The translations under genes were made by a program, and so were the position numbers. This document shows, one piece after another, positions 1 through 8,839 of a DNA stretch of 64,000 nt. The stretch is from assembly GCF_043235035.1 (NCBI RefSeq), contig NZ_JAZAQF010000028.1, positions 227,245 through 291,244 on the forward strand, written 5' to 3'. Source of the DNA: CACIAM-69d sp001698445. GTDB lineage: Bacteria; Cyanobacteriota; Cyanobacteriia; CACIAM-69d. The notes beneath the pieces were generated by a model that saw nothing but the letters and a program-made list of their open reading frames with translations, was not told the origin of the DNA and made no database searches. Each line of letters begins with the position of its first letter. Position 1 is the stretch's first letter.

Positions 1-1
1 G

Positions 2-1078
2 GCTGGCGATCGCAGCCTCATTAACCGTGATCAGGACTGGTTGGCCATCACTCGCCAGAACACGGTAATTTTTGATGACGAACGGGCCGATCGCTGGTCT
101 CTGGATCGGATTTTTCTTGATCGCAGCGGTGTGCCCACGGTGGTGGAAGTGTTTTGCAGCCACGGACGCGGCGGCGGTCAACAGGCCCAAGAGCTGATTG
201 GCCAGGCGATTGAATATGCCGCGAACCTGTCGCAATATTGGCCGATCGAAACCATGTTGGCCCAATTTGAAGCCAACTGCCGCGCCAACGATCGGGATCC
301 TGATCAAGTGGTGGAAGACTTCCTGGGCCATGACGAGGAAGAAGAGCGTTTTTGGCAACAGGTGAAAACTAACCTGCAAGCGGGCCGGATCCGAATTGTG
401 GTGGTTTCCGATGCCCTCTCGCCGGAACTGGTGCGGACGGTGGAATTTTTGAACGCCCAGATGGATCCGGCAGAAGTTCAGGCGATCGAACTGCGCCAAT
501 ACGTGAGCGATGAAGGATTTCGCACCCTCGTGCCCCGATTAATTGGGCGCATGACCGACTCCAAGAGCGCTTCCCCCGCCCTCGATCGGCGGCGTTGGGA
601 CGAAGACAGCTTCTTCCAAGAATTCAGCACCCGCCAGGGGGAAGACGAAGCCGCCATTGCACACCACATTTACGAGTGGTGCAGCGATCATCCCAATGTG
701 GAGGTCTACTGGCGCACGGGCGACACCTACGGCGGGTTTGTGGCCATGTGTGATTTTGGGCGTGGCGAGTCCCATGAGCTGTTCAAGGTGGGGATTGATG
801 GGGGCTTGGAAATCAATTCCAGCACCTACGCTTCTTGGTATCCCTTCACGCGCCATGACGAATGGATGGAATTGCGCAGCCACCTCAGCTCGATCGGCCT
901 GGCCCTCCCGCCGGACTCACGGGAGCGCCGGGCCCCCAACTTCAGCCTTTCAACCCTGCGGGATGAACAATCGCTCCGGCAGGTTTTTGAAACCTTCAGT
1001 TGGGTGTTGGAGCGGGTCAAACAGTCTTTGAATGACACCAAACGACGGGCAACCGATCGCGACTGGGCTGCTGGTTAA
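2..1078 (+). CDS. PD-(D/E)XK-nuclease-like protein, 5' end outside window
   Basis: The reading frame is open to the left edge (codon phase from base 2), so the TTG at 41 is probably internal and the true start lies outside the window. The N-terminal part (DRIFLDRSGVPTVVEV, then an IGQAIEYAANLSQYWP helix) resembles cyanobacterial and bacterial proteins with a degenerate PD-(D/E)XK fold, whose usual motif reads GVPTLVEVKRS. Here the Lys after the Glu is Phe (VVEVF), so a nuclease site would lack its catalytic Lys. The C-terminal third (about residues 190-330) is unassigned and rich in Trp and acidic residues. Family recognition is from memory of the motif. Function is unknown. Confidence 0.6.
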   Translation, partial: AGDRSLINRDQDWLAITRQNTVIFDDERADRWSLDRIFLDRSGVPTVVEVFCSHGRGGGQQAQELIGQAIEYAANLSQYWPIETMLAQFEANCRANDRDPDQVVEDFLGHDEEEERFWQQVKTNLQAGRIRIVVVSDALSPELVRTVEFLNAQMDPAEVQAIELRQYVSDEGFRTLVPRLIGRMTDSKSASPALDRRRWDEDSFFQEFSTRQGEDEAAIAHHIYEWCSDHPNVEVYWRTGDTYGGFVAMCDFGRGESHELFKVGIDGGLEINSSTYASWYPFTRHDEWMELRSHLSSIGLALPPDSRERRAPNFSLSTLRDEQSLRQVFETFSWVLERVKQSLNDTKRRATDRDWAAG

Positions 1079-1276
1079 GATTCGCAAAACCTGGCTCATG
1101 CTCGCAACATCGCAACATCGGGATAGCTGCTGCGAGACAGAAACTGTGGAATAGAAACCGCCAGATACAAACTTTGAGATTAACGTTGAGATTAACTGAG
1201 CAAGGCTCAGGCAAGACCCACTAGCAGCCTATTGGCAGGAGTGTTTGGAGACATGGTGGTTGCGGGCAACAGGGAT

Positions 1277-2476
1277 ATGGCACAAACGAACCAAGAATCT
1301 AGGAACGGAGAACCCTGGAGCATTGATCAGGTGCGTTCCCAATTCCCCGCCTTAGACAACAAAACCTATTTCAACTACGGCGGCCAAGGGCCACTACCCC
1401 AAGGATCCTTGGAAGCCATGGTGCAAGCCTGGCAAACGATGCAGCAATTGGGCCCCTTCAGCAGCGCCGTGGGCGATTGGGTTGATGCGCAACTGGCCGC
1501 CACCCGCCAAACCATTGCTCAGGAATTGCAGGTGAGTCCGGAAACGATCGCCCTGACTGAGAATGTGACGGCTGGTTGCAACATTGCCCTTTGGGGATTG
1601 CCTTGGCGATCGGGCGATCGGCTATTGATCAGCGATTCCGAGCATCCGGGGGTGGTGGCCGCCGCCCAAGCGATCGCCCAGCGCTGGGGAGTAATGATCG
1701 ATCAGTTTCCCCTGCGCGATCGAGTCCCTGAGCAACCGATCGTGGAAGCCATTTTGGCCCATCTGCATCCCCAAACCCGCTTGGTGCTGGTGAGCCATGC
1801 CCTTTGGAATACGGGCGAAATTCTCGATGTACAAGCCATTGCCCGCGCTTGCCGCCAACAACAGCCCTCCGTGCAAATCCTGGTTGATGCGGCCCAATCG
1901 GTGGGCCTGTTGCCCTTGAATCTGTCGGAGTTAGAGATTGATTTCTATGCCTTTACGGGCCACAAGTGGTGCTGTGGCCCTGATGGGTTGGGGGGATTGT
2001 ATGTTAATCCCCGATCGAGCCTGGAGCCAACCTTTGTGGGCTGGCGTGGCATCACGGCCGATCGCCAAGGCAACCCCACGGGCCACAAAACCACCGGCCA
2101 GCGCTTTGAAGTGGCCACCTCCGCCTATGCGCTTGGGCTGGGTCTCCAATCGGCTCTGGACTTGCACCGCCGTTGGGGCACGCCTCAGCAACGGTACGAT
2201 CGAATCGTGCAGCTTGCCGGCCGCCTTTGGCAACATCTGCAAACCATTCCCCAAGTGGAATGTTGGCTGCCATACCCGCCGCAAACCGGCCTCATTTCCT
2301 TCAAGGTCAGCGGCTCCCACAACGCTCGATCGCTCGTGGCCACCCTGGAAAAACAAAAATATTTGCTACGAACCCTGCCCAATCCCGATTGTGCGCGGGC
2401 CTGTGTCCATTACTTCACCCAAGAAGCGGAAGTCGATCAACTGGCGGAACTGATTCGATCGCTCGTAGCGGCCTAG
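1277..2476 (+). CDS. Class V aminotransferase-fold PLP enzyme, cysteine/cystine lyase (C-DES) or cysteine desulfurase-like
   Basis: About 399 aa if started at the ATG at 1277, which has AGGG just upstream. The frame stays open to a TTG at 1232 and an ATG at 1253. The fold is that of the NifS/SufS class: an N-terminal FPALDNKTYFNYGGQGPLP segment, a central DAAQSVG stretch and the PLP-binding lysine in FTGHKW (near residue 229). The length and the N-terminal NYGG-GPLP motif fit cyanobacterial C-DES L-cysteine/cystine C-S lyases better than SufS, which carries an RxGHHCA loop that I do not see. Likely role: release of sulfide or persulfide from cyst(e)ine for Fe-S cluster assembly. The exact substrate is inferred. 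Confidence 0.75.
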   Translation: MAQTNQESRNGEPWSIDQVRSQFPALDNKTYFNYGGQGPLPQGSLEAMVQAWQTMQQLGPFSSAVGDWVDAQLAATRQTIAQELQVSPETIALTENVTAGCNIALWGLPWRSGDRLLISDSEHPGVVAAAQAIAQRWGVMIDQFPLRDRVPEQPIVEAILAHLHPQTRLVLVSHALWNTGEILDVQAIARACRQQQPSVQILVDAAQSVGLLPLNLSELEIDFYAFTGHKWCCGPDGLGGLYVNPRSSLEPTFVGWRGITADRQGNPTGHKTTGQRFEVATSAYALGLGLQSALDLHRRWGTPQQRYDRIVQLAGRLWQHLQTIPQVECWLPYPPQTGLISFKVSGSHNARSLVATLEKQKYLLRTLPNPDCARACVHYFTQEAEVDQLAELIRSLVAA

Positions 2477-2675
2477 CTTTGACTTAACTTTGACCTATTT
2501 AACCTAACCGTTCGCCCTGGGATTGTAATTGGGCGATCGGCTTAATTGGGCGATCGTCCGCGCGATCGACCGTAACAGCTCGCCAGAAATCTGGCCATAC
2601 CTACCCCCCTCAAAACCAGATCAGAGCGGGGTAAATTTGCCATTAACCTTCGTCATTCATCTAGGAGAAAACCGC

Positions 2676-4328
2676 ATGAAGCATGATTGGTTTCTGACTC
2701 TTTCCTCCCGGCCACAATCCCTAGCAAACAGCAATTCAGTTCACAATTCCAATGATTCAGTGGTCAGCAGTTTAGCGACCGGCAGCATTCCCGAACTGAT
2801 TAATATCCTCATTATCCTGCTCCTGCTGGCAACCACCGTTGCTCTGGTGACTCAGCGGTTGAGAATTCCCTATGTCACTGGCTTGGTGCTGGCGGGGCTA
2901 CCCATCACCGACTTGCTATCCCAGCGCCTTGGCCTGGATCCGTCGCTGGTGCTCAATCTTTTTCTGCCAATTCTGATCTTTGAAGCGGCAATCAACACGG
3001 ATATTAGTCGTCTTCGCAGCACCTTCAAACCGATCGCCCTGCTCGCAATTCCTGGCTCCTTGCTCTCCTCAGGGATCATTGCTGTTTTGGTGAAACTGAG
3101 CCTAGGGCTGAATTGGATTAATGCGCTGTTGATCGGTGTAATTTTGGCTAACACCGACACCGTTTCCATGATCGCGGTTTTTAAAGAATTGCGAGTGCCT
3201 TCGCGGCTTTCAACGATCGTTGAAGGCGAAACATTATTTAACGATGCCGCCGCCTTAGTTTCCTTCAATCTGCTGTTGGTCATTTACTCCACCGGTAGCA
3301 TTACCGTCAGTCAAGGCATCAAAGAGATGCTGTTGGTTTCCCTGGGTGGCGTATTCCTAGGAGCAGTTTTAGGCTATCTTTGCTTGCCGATTTTTAATCG
3401 CCTGCAAGATCCCTTAAGCAGCTTGTTGCTAACCGTGGCATTGGCTTTAGGCACGTTCCAACTGGGCCAGTTTTTGGGTGTTTCCGGTGCGGTAGCTGTC
3501 GTGATTGCTGGTTTGGTTTTTGGTAATTTGGGTTTGCCCCAAGCCAAATCAGCCTCCTATCGGATCACACTGCTCAGCTTTTGGGAATATGCAGGTTTTA
3601 GTGTTAATACATTCATTTTTCTGTTGATTGGCATTGAAATTAATCCCCTTACCCTTTGGAAAATTCTCCCGGCGGTTATTTTGGTGATCATTGCCTATCA
3701 ATTGGGACGCATCATCTCTGTTTATTCATTGCTGGCCGGCTTGCGCTGGTTCGATCGCCCGATTCCCCTCCGTTGGCAACATGTCCTAGTGCTCGGCAAC
3801 ATTAAAGGATCGCTGTCCATGGCATTGGCGATCGCCATTCCTGTGGGTTTTGTTGGCCGAGAATTCATTATTGAACTGGTTTTTGGGGCAGTCCTATTTT
3901 CGTTAGTGATTCAAGGACTGGCATTGCCTTGGCTGATCAAGCAGCTCAACATCGGCCAAGGCAATGGCATATCCGAGGAAATTGGCCAATTACAGATTCA
4001 ACTGATTGGGGCCAAGGCGGCGCAGGATGAACTTGCCCAGCTACTCAAGGCTGGCGTTTTACCAAAAGCAACTTATGAGGAGCTTTGGGCTGCTTATCAA
4101 GCCAAAGTCGCCGGATCAGAACGGGTTTTGAGGGAGGTCTATAACCAACACCAAGCCCATTTGGATTTGCATCATCCCAACCAATTGGATGTGGTGCGAA
4201 GACAGTTAATTATTGCGGAAAAGGGTGCAATTAACGATGCCCTGCGCAAGCGGATTGTTCCGGAAGATGTGGTGCAGCGCTACATCAAAGATTTAGATCA
4301 GAAGCTTCAGTCTCTGAGCGATGACTAG
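2676..4328 (+). CDS. Na+(or K+)/H+ antiporter, CPA1 (NhaP-type) family
   Basis: A 550-aa polytopic membrane protein. The start at 2676 is set by AGGAG at 2663-2667, 8 nt upstream; the frame opens further upstream without a ribosome site. About 12 hydrophobic segments span residues 45-430. The CPA1 ion-binding motif is visible as EGETLFNDAAALV (near residues 183-195), with the Asn-Asp pair expected for electroneutral exchange. The last 120 residues are soluble and charged (EEIGQLQIQL onward), probably a cytoplasmic regulatory tail. It should exchange monovalent cations for protons in the cytoplasmic or thylakoid membrane. Its 3' end overlaps the opposite-strand TrkA-type gene by 44 bp, so transcription of the two may interfere. 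Confidence 0.9.
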   Translation: MKHDWFLTLSSRPQSLANSNSVHNSNDSVVSSLATGSIPELINILIILLLLATTVALVTQRLRIPYVTGLVLAGLPITDLLSQRLGLDPSLVLNLFLPILIFEAAINTDISRLRSTFKPIALLAIPGSLLSSGIIAVLVKLSLGLNWINALLIGVILANTDTVSMIAVFKELRVPSRLSTIVEGETLFNDAAALVSFNLLLVIYSTGSITVSQGIKEMLLVSLGGVFLGAVLGYLCLPIFNRLQDPLSSLLLTVALALGTFQLGQFLGVSGAVAVVIAGLVFGNLGLPQAKSASYRITLLSFWEYAGFSVNTFIFLLIGIEINPLTLWKILPAVILVIIAYQLGRIISVYSLLAGLRWFDRPIPLRWQHVLVLGNIKGSLSMALAIAIPVGFVGREFIIELVFGAVLFSLVIQGLALPWLIKQLNIGQGNGISEEIGQLQIQLIGAKAAQDELAQLLKAGVLPKATYEELWAAYQAKVAGSERVLREVYNQHQAHLDLHHPNQLDVVRRQLIIAEKGAINDALRKRIVPEDVVQRYIKDLDQKLQSLSDD

Positions 4329-5001
4329 CAGTGAGTCCAAGATATTTGATCATCGGCCGGACGAGTTCCGGCCGGGTCACAACCAAAATGGTGGAGCCAG
4401 CTTTCAAGACTGTTTGACCATTGGGAATTTCTAAGTTGCTACAGGCATGACTTTGATAACCAATGATCAGCGATCCCGTTGGAAAATCGGGATCTTGGGC
4501 AATTTGGGCCACCGTGCGATCGACCACATAACAATCATTGGGAATGGGCAGCTTGAGCACTTCAACCTGACCCTGTTCAAAGTGCATCATGGATTCCACT
4601 TCTGGGTATTCGATCGCGTTGGCCATTGTGGCCACTGCCAAATCAATGGTGCTGATGATGTGGCTAGCGCCGGCCAAGCGATAAGCATCCAGAAACTCGC
4701 GATCGAGCATCCGAACAACAGTATGAGCAATGCCGTAGCTTTTGGATAAGGTGATGAGCGCCAAATTCAGAGCATCATCCCTTAGGGCTGCTACCACCGC
4801 ATTGGCCTGCCGGATCCCAGCTTCCAGAAGCACTGCGGTGCTGACTGCGCTGCCCTCGAAGGCCATCACCCCGATTTGTTCGCGAGCAAATCGACAGGCT
4901 AAGGGATCTTTGTCAATCACAGCAACGGTATGCCCCAGCTCTAGGAGTTGTTGGGCTAACCGCAATCCCATCATTCCTGCGCCGCCGATGAGAACGTACA
5001 T
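4285..5001 (-). CDS. TrkA-family RCK protein (NAD-binding K+ transport regulator)
   Basis: 238 aa. It begins with a Rossmann motif (GGAGMMG at residues 6-12, then an acidic VIDKDP turn), the signature of RCK-N domains that bind NAD(H) or nucleotides. Residues about 145-230 form the RCK-C (TrkA-C) half, ending in STILVVTRP. Such proteins gate K+ uptake systems or channels in the membrane. No Trk/Ktr pore gene lies in the window, so its partner may be elsewhere, or it may act on the convergent, overlapping antiporter (inference). The ATG at 5001 has GAGG about 11 nt upstream. Confidence 0.85.
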   Translation of the reverse strand: MYVLIGGAGMMGLRLAQQLLELGHTVAVIDKDPLACRFAREQIGVMAFEGSAVSTAVLLEAGIRQANAVVAALRDDALNLALITLSKSYGIAHTVVRMLDREFLDAYRLAGASHIISTIDLAVATMANAIEYPEVESMMHFEQGQVEVLKLPIPNDCYVVDRTVAQIAQDPDFPTGSLIIGYQSHACSNLEIPNGQTVLKAGSTILVVTRPELVRPMIKYLGLTASHRSETEASDLNL

Positions 5002-5177
5002 GGTTGTTGTACTTGCCTCACAAATCTTGGATATCTCAGGTTAGCGCAGAGATGAAATTGCTTCCTTAAGCCAATGAATTGAATGTATTCATCTATTCAT
5101 CTATTCATCAAGGAAGCGTAATCCAAGATTAGAGCAAAGTTAAATCTCAAAAAGCGGTGAAAAATATGGCTCAGAAA

Positions 5178-5211
5178 TTGAGTTCTTGATCACCAAAAAT
5201 CAAGAACTCAA
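5178..5211 (-). terminator. Hairpin downstream of znuA
   Basis: A perfect 13-bp inverted repeat (5178-5190 with 5199-5211) encloses an 8-nt loop. Read on the minus strand it follows the znuA stop by 86 nt and is followed by TTTCTG, so it is a plausible terminator separating znuA from the trkA-type gene. The stem is A/T-rich and the U-tract is short. The surrounding 5195-5310 stretch is low-complexity, with repeated CTTCAAGA-like words. Confidence 0.55.
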
Positions 5212-5297
5212 CTTCAAGAACTAAATTCTAGAAACTCAACTTCAAGACCCAAACCTTGAGACCCAGATTTTGAGATTTGAATTTCAAGAATGAGGCT

Positions 5298-6479
5298 TCA
5301 AGAACCAGATTTTGCCAGGGGAGCTGTCTTGGGTTCGCATTGGCCTCCCAAGGCATTCACCACCGTGCAAGTATTGCTAATCAGCATCGTTTGATAGGTG
5401 GATCCCGCCGTGCCGGGTGCGCCGGGCCCGTCAATATAAAGCGGGTTGGGGGCCACCTGCACGCCGGCCTCGCGAGCGACGGTGGCGATCGTCTTGGGGT
5501 TGGTGGAAGCTTCTGCAAAAATGGCTGGCACATTGGCCGCCTTGACCAGTTTCACCAATTCCGCCAACTTGCTGGGGGTGGGTCGCTCTTCGGTGCTCAG
5601 ACCGCTGAGGGCCCCTTTCACCTCAAATCCATAGGCTTGGGCATAGTAGCGCAAGGCATCGTGGGTGGTGATGAGTCGCCGTCGATCGGGCGGGACGGTG
5701 GCCACTTGGGTTTGAATCCAGCGATCGAGTGCTTGCAGTTCGCCGGTCAGGGCCTGGGCAGCCTGTTGATAGCGATCGGCTTGGGCGGGAATCAGTTGGC
5801 TCAGTTGGGCGGCCACGATCGCCGTTAGCTTTTGCCCATTTTGGGGGCTGTGCCACACGTGGGGATCCGCCACCAGTTCCGCCGCTTCCCCAGTGGCAGT
5901 TTTGGGATCTGCATCATGGTCGTGATCATCTTCCTCGGGCTTGGCGGCCGTTTCGGTTTTGTGGTCGTGGTCATCTTCATGGCCCTGTTCGTGGTCATGG
6001 TCATGATCATGGGCGGCCATCTTCAGGGGACTGGGAACGGCCTTCTCAAAAATTGCCACTTTGGGGCCCTGGGTGGGAGCGCTGGTGAGGGTTTTGGTTA
6101 ACCCTCCTTCAAAGTCGTAGCCGCCATAGAGCACGAGGCTGGCGGACTCGATCGCGGCGCGATCGCTGGGGGTGGGTTCGTAGGTGTGGGGGTCGCGGCC
6201 GGGTTGCACTAAACAGGTAAGGTCGATCGTCTCGCCCGCAATTTGCTGGGCCAAGTCGCAAACCACGCCGCCACTGGCCACCACCTTGGGGCGATCGGGG
6301 TTGGTGCTGCTGGTCGCCGGGGTGTTGTTGCCATTGGGGGTTGTTGCCCCGGAGTTGGCTCCAGTGCCGCAACCCGTTCCCAGCAGGGCCAGGCCAAGGG
6401 CGATCGCTGGCCATTGCATCCGCCCGATTCTCCGGTTGCGCGATCGCCGTTCCGCCATGGTTCGAGTCATCCCACCCAT
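5298..6479 (-). CDS. znuA: Zinc ABC transporter substrate-binding lipoprotein ZnuA
   Basis: About 393 aa. The N-terminus has a basic stretch, a hydrophobic run and a lipobox-like LGTGCG, so it is probably a lipid-anchored periplasmic protein. It belongs to the cluster A-I (ZnuA/TroA) binding-protein family: QPGRDPHTYEP carries a conserved metal-ligand His, DPHVWHSP a second, and TTHDALRYYAQAYG a third. A long His/Asp-rich loop (HDHDHDHEQ and repeats, about residues 155-200) is typical of zinc-specific members. The ATG at 6479 has AGGTG 6 nt upstream; a TTG precedes it by one codon. No znuB or znuC neighbour is present, so the gene is an orphan cassette member. A Zur-type palindrome lies 69 bp upstream. 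Confidence 0.93.
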   Translation of the reverse strand: MGGMTRTMAERRSRNRRIGRMQWPAIALGLALLGTGCGTGANSGATTPNGNNTPATSSTNPDRPKVVASGGVVCDLAQQIAGETIDLTCLVQPGRDPHTYEPTPSDRAAIESASLVLYGGYDFEGGLTKTLTSAPTQGPKVAIFEKAVPSPLKMAAHDHDHDHEQGHEDDHDHKTETAAKPEEDDHDHDADPKTATGEAAELVADPHVWHSPQNGQKLTAIVAAQLSQLIPAQADRYQQAAQALTGELQALDRWIQTQVATVPPDRRRLITTHDALRYYAQAYGFEVKGALSGLSTEERPTPSKLAELVKLVKAANVPAIFAEASTNPKTIATVAREAGVQVAPNPLYIDGPGAPGTAGSTYQTMLISNTCTVVNALGGQCEPKTAPLAKSGS

Positions 6480-6547
6480 CAATCACACCTAAGCTTGCGG
6501 TTATGCCTCTGGTTGGCCCACGCCCAGATTCAGAGGCTCATCTAGAA

Positions 6548-6562
6548 TGAGAATCATTCTCA
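6548..6562. promoter_or_regulatory. Zur (Fur-family) operator upstream of znuA
   Basis: A perfect 7-1-7 palindrome, TGAGAATCATTCTCA, matches the cyanobacterial Zur/Fur core TGAnAATnATTnTCA at every fixed position. It sits 69 bp upstream of the znuA start, where a repressor would block transcription when zinc is sufficient. Zur rather than Fur is inferred from the target gene. Confidence 0.85.
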
Positions 6563-6702
6563 ATCACAAGCATAGAGCAATCGGCCAAGGCGAGTCAATG
6601 GCGGAGCGGGGCGATCGATCAGCAGGTTTTTTCCCTGAGCAACTGCCTTGAATGGGGGCGCTAAATTGCTACTCTCAATAGCCGATAAATATTCACGGAT
6701 GC

Positions 6703-7437
6703 CTAGAAAAAGAGATGGCTTTCCGGCTGAATATTGATTTCCATGGGAATTGCCTGCGGCTCTGCACTGAGAGCAAACAAAATGGCATCGGCCGCCGTTT
6801 CCGTGGACAGCATTTTGGTGCGATCGACCTTGAGGCTCACGTTGTCCCAAAAGGGTGAATCAATGCCACCAAAATAGAAGAGCGTGACCTTGATCCCGTA
6901 GCGCCGGGCTTCATCGGCCATGCATTTGCTGAGGCCCGTGAGCGCAAACTTGGAAGCACAATAGGCCGCACCCATCGCCATAGAGTGCTTGCCCAAAATA
7001 CCGATCACGTTGCAAATATGCCCCATCTTGCGATCTTTCATCACCTCAATGGCGGCTTGGCAAGTGTGAAAACTGCCCTTTAAATTCACCGCCAACATTT
7101 GATCCAGATCGGCTTCCGTGAGCTTATTAAACTGTTTGAGAATTCCCGCGCCCGCCGCATTGACCAGCGCATCAATCTGACCAAATTGGGCGATCGCCTG
7201 GGTGAATAGATTTGCCACCTGAGCCGCATCGGTAATATCCGTGGGAACCGCCAACACTGTGGCTCCCGTTCCCCGCAGTTCCGCTGCGAGGGCCGTCAAT
7301 TGTTCTGTTCCCCGAGCCGCCAACACCAACGAGGTTCCAGCCACTGCCAGCTTGCGAGCCAGGGTTGCGCCAATGCCCCCCGTGCCGCCAACAATGACGA
7401 TTACTTTGCCTTTGAGCTTGCTTTGCCAGTCTTGCAC
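6703..7437 (-). CDS. Short-chain dehydrogenase/reductase (SDR), atypical catalytic site
   Basis: 244 aa with a GTG start. The classical SDR layout is present: cofactor motif GGTGGIG (residues 17-23), the NAAG motif near residue 93, and YCASK with Tyr159 and Lys163. The catalytic Ser normally found 13 residues before the Tyr is Gly146 here (ICNVIGILGK). Activity may therefore be weak or need another residue. The protein should bind NAD(P)(H); its substrate is unknown. The neighbours (znuA, a TIGR04376 protein) give no pathway hint. No clear ribosome site precedes the GTG. Confidence 0.85.
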   Translation of the reverse strand: MQDWQSKLKGKVIVIVGGTGGIGATLARKLAVAGTSLVLAARGTEQLTALAAELRGTGATVLAVPTDITDAAQVANLFTQAIAQFGQIDALVNAAGAGILKQFNKLTEADLDQMLAVNLKGSFHTCQAAIEVMKDRKMGHICNVIGILGKHSMAMGAAYCASKFALTGLSKCMADEARRYGIKVTLFYFGGIDSPFWDNVSLKVDRTKMLSTETAADAILFALSAEPQAIPMEINIQPESHLFF

Positions 7438-7548
7438 GATCGGGTTGTTACTTTTCTTTACAAACCGTTACACCCTTAAGCTAGCACGGCTGTTGGAGGC
7501 CGAAACAGTTGAACCGGCTAAAAAGGCTGCTATCCCTTGCCCAGACCC

Positions 7549-8133
7549 TCAAGGGCGGCCCATTTGGCGCTTCAGTTGCTCCAGTTCTTCATCCATTTCC
7601 CAGCGTTGGAACTGCTCTTCTAGGGGATCGGCTCCCATTCCTCTGCTGTAGGTGGCCCGATCGCTGCTGTCCCAGGGCGATCGGTTGGTGCGGGTCTTGG
7701 CTTGGGTCTGGGTTTGCGCATCGGCCTGGGCAGCCCGCGCGGCCACCTCTTGCCGTTTGCTGGCCAGTTGCGAGACCAGGGTTTCTAACTGTTCAATGCG
7801 GGTTTTAATGCCCTGCATTTGTCCCCAAAGTTGATTGCCTTTGCGCAAGAGGGCGGCTTCTCGTTCGCGGGCGGCTGCGGCGAGTTGGCGTTCTCCGGCG
7901 GCTTCCACTTTTTCGATGCGAATGTGCCAACGCTGCACGTCTTGGGCTGTTTCCCAAATGTCGGCTTTCAGTTGCTGTTCTTGGGTGTGTAATTCCCCGA
8001 TCGATCGCTTGGCATCGGCTTCCTGTTCCCGCAGTTGTTCTTCTAGGGCCCGCAACTCTAGCTCGGGATGTTCGCGCAGAAAGGCTTCTAGCCGAGCTTC
8101 TAAAAACTGACTGAGATCATCGAGCAAACTCAC
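7549..8133 (-). CDS. TIGR04376 family coiled-coil protein
   Basis: 194 aa. The N-terminus (SLLDDLSQFLEARLEAFL) and the C-terminus (DPLEEQFQRWEMDEELEQL) match what I recall of the cyanobacterial family TIGR04376. Most of residues 20-135 is heptad-rich and charged, as in a coiled coil, with the central AAAREREAALLRKGNQLW block. No function is established. The GTG start at 8133 is supported by AAGGAG at 8141-8146. That site begins only 2 nt past the last CRISPR repeat (8149), leaving no room for a separate promoter outside the array. Confidence 0.8.
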   Translation of the reverse strand: MSLLDDLSQFLEARLEAFLREHPELELRALEEQLREQEADAKRSIGELHTQEQQLKADIWETAQDVQRWHIRIEKVEAAGERQLAAAAREREAALLRKGNQLWGQMQGIKTRIEQLETLVSQLASKRQEVAARAAQADAQTQTQAKTRTNRSPWDSSDRATYSRGMGADPLEEQFQRWEMDEELEQLKRQMGRP

Positions 8134-8148
8134 GCGATCGCTCCTTTT

Positions 8149-8839
8149 GTTTCAATCCTCGCCCAGCCCGGGGGCCGGGCGCTGCCGGGTGATTGGGCTA
8201 TCGATTGGGGTGATTAGCCCTGTTTCAATCCTCGCCCAGCCCGGGGGCCGGGCGCTGCTTTCGCATCCAACGCCAAACCGTTGTTAGCCCGACCTGTTTC
8301 AATCCTCGCCCAGCCCGGGGGCCGGGCGCTGCGATTAACTTGCGACTCAGCAACTCGTATTGGATCCAGTTTCAATCCTCGCCCAGCCCGGGGGCCGGGC
8401 GCTGCCGGCAACGGCGGGCAGCATGGCCGCGTCTCGTCGAGTGTTTCAATCCTCGCCCAGCCCGGGGGCCGGGCGCTGCAGGCAGCTCATCATCTTCGAT
8501 GCCGGAAAGCCCGTCTTGTTTCAATCCTCGCCCAGCCCGGGGGCCGGGCGCTGCTTTGTATTGTCGTCCATCATTCAATCCACTACATGTTTCAATCCTC
8601 GCCCAGCCCGGGGGCCGGGCGCTGCGTCCACCTGGTCTCAGATTTACCGACCAATCCTGTTTCAATCCTCGCCCAGCCCGGGGGCCGGGCGCTGCGCGAT
8701 CGTTACGCCATCCGGGGCTATGCTCAGTTTGTTTCAATCCTCGCCCAGCCCGGGGGCCGGGCGCTGCTTCAAACTTTGGCAACAGCCACACTCAACGCCC
8801 AAGTTTCAATCCTCGCCCAGCCCGGGGGCCGGGCGCTGC
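8149..8839 (-). CRISPR. Type I-C CRISPR array, 10 repeats and 9 spacers
   Basis: Ten identical 37-bp repeats start at 8149, 8222, 8296, 8369, 8443, 8518, 8589, 8659, 8731 and 8803, with spacers of 33-38 bp. On the plus strand the repeat begins GTTTCAATCC and contains the inverted repeat GCCCGG-GGG-CCGGGC. On the minus strand, the direction of the cas operon, it ends in ATTGAAAC, the usual 8-nt crRNA 5' handle. The leader end is therefore at 8839, next to cas2, and the 8149 repeat is the oldest. Even that terminal repeat is intact. I saw no spacer matching another part of the window. Confidence 0.98.
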
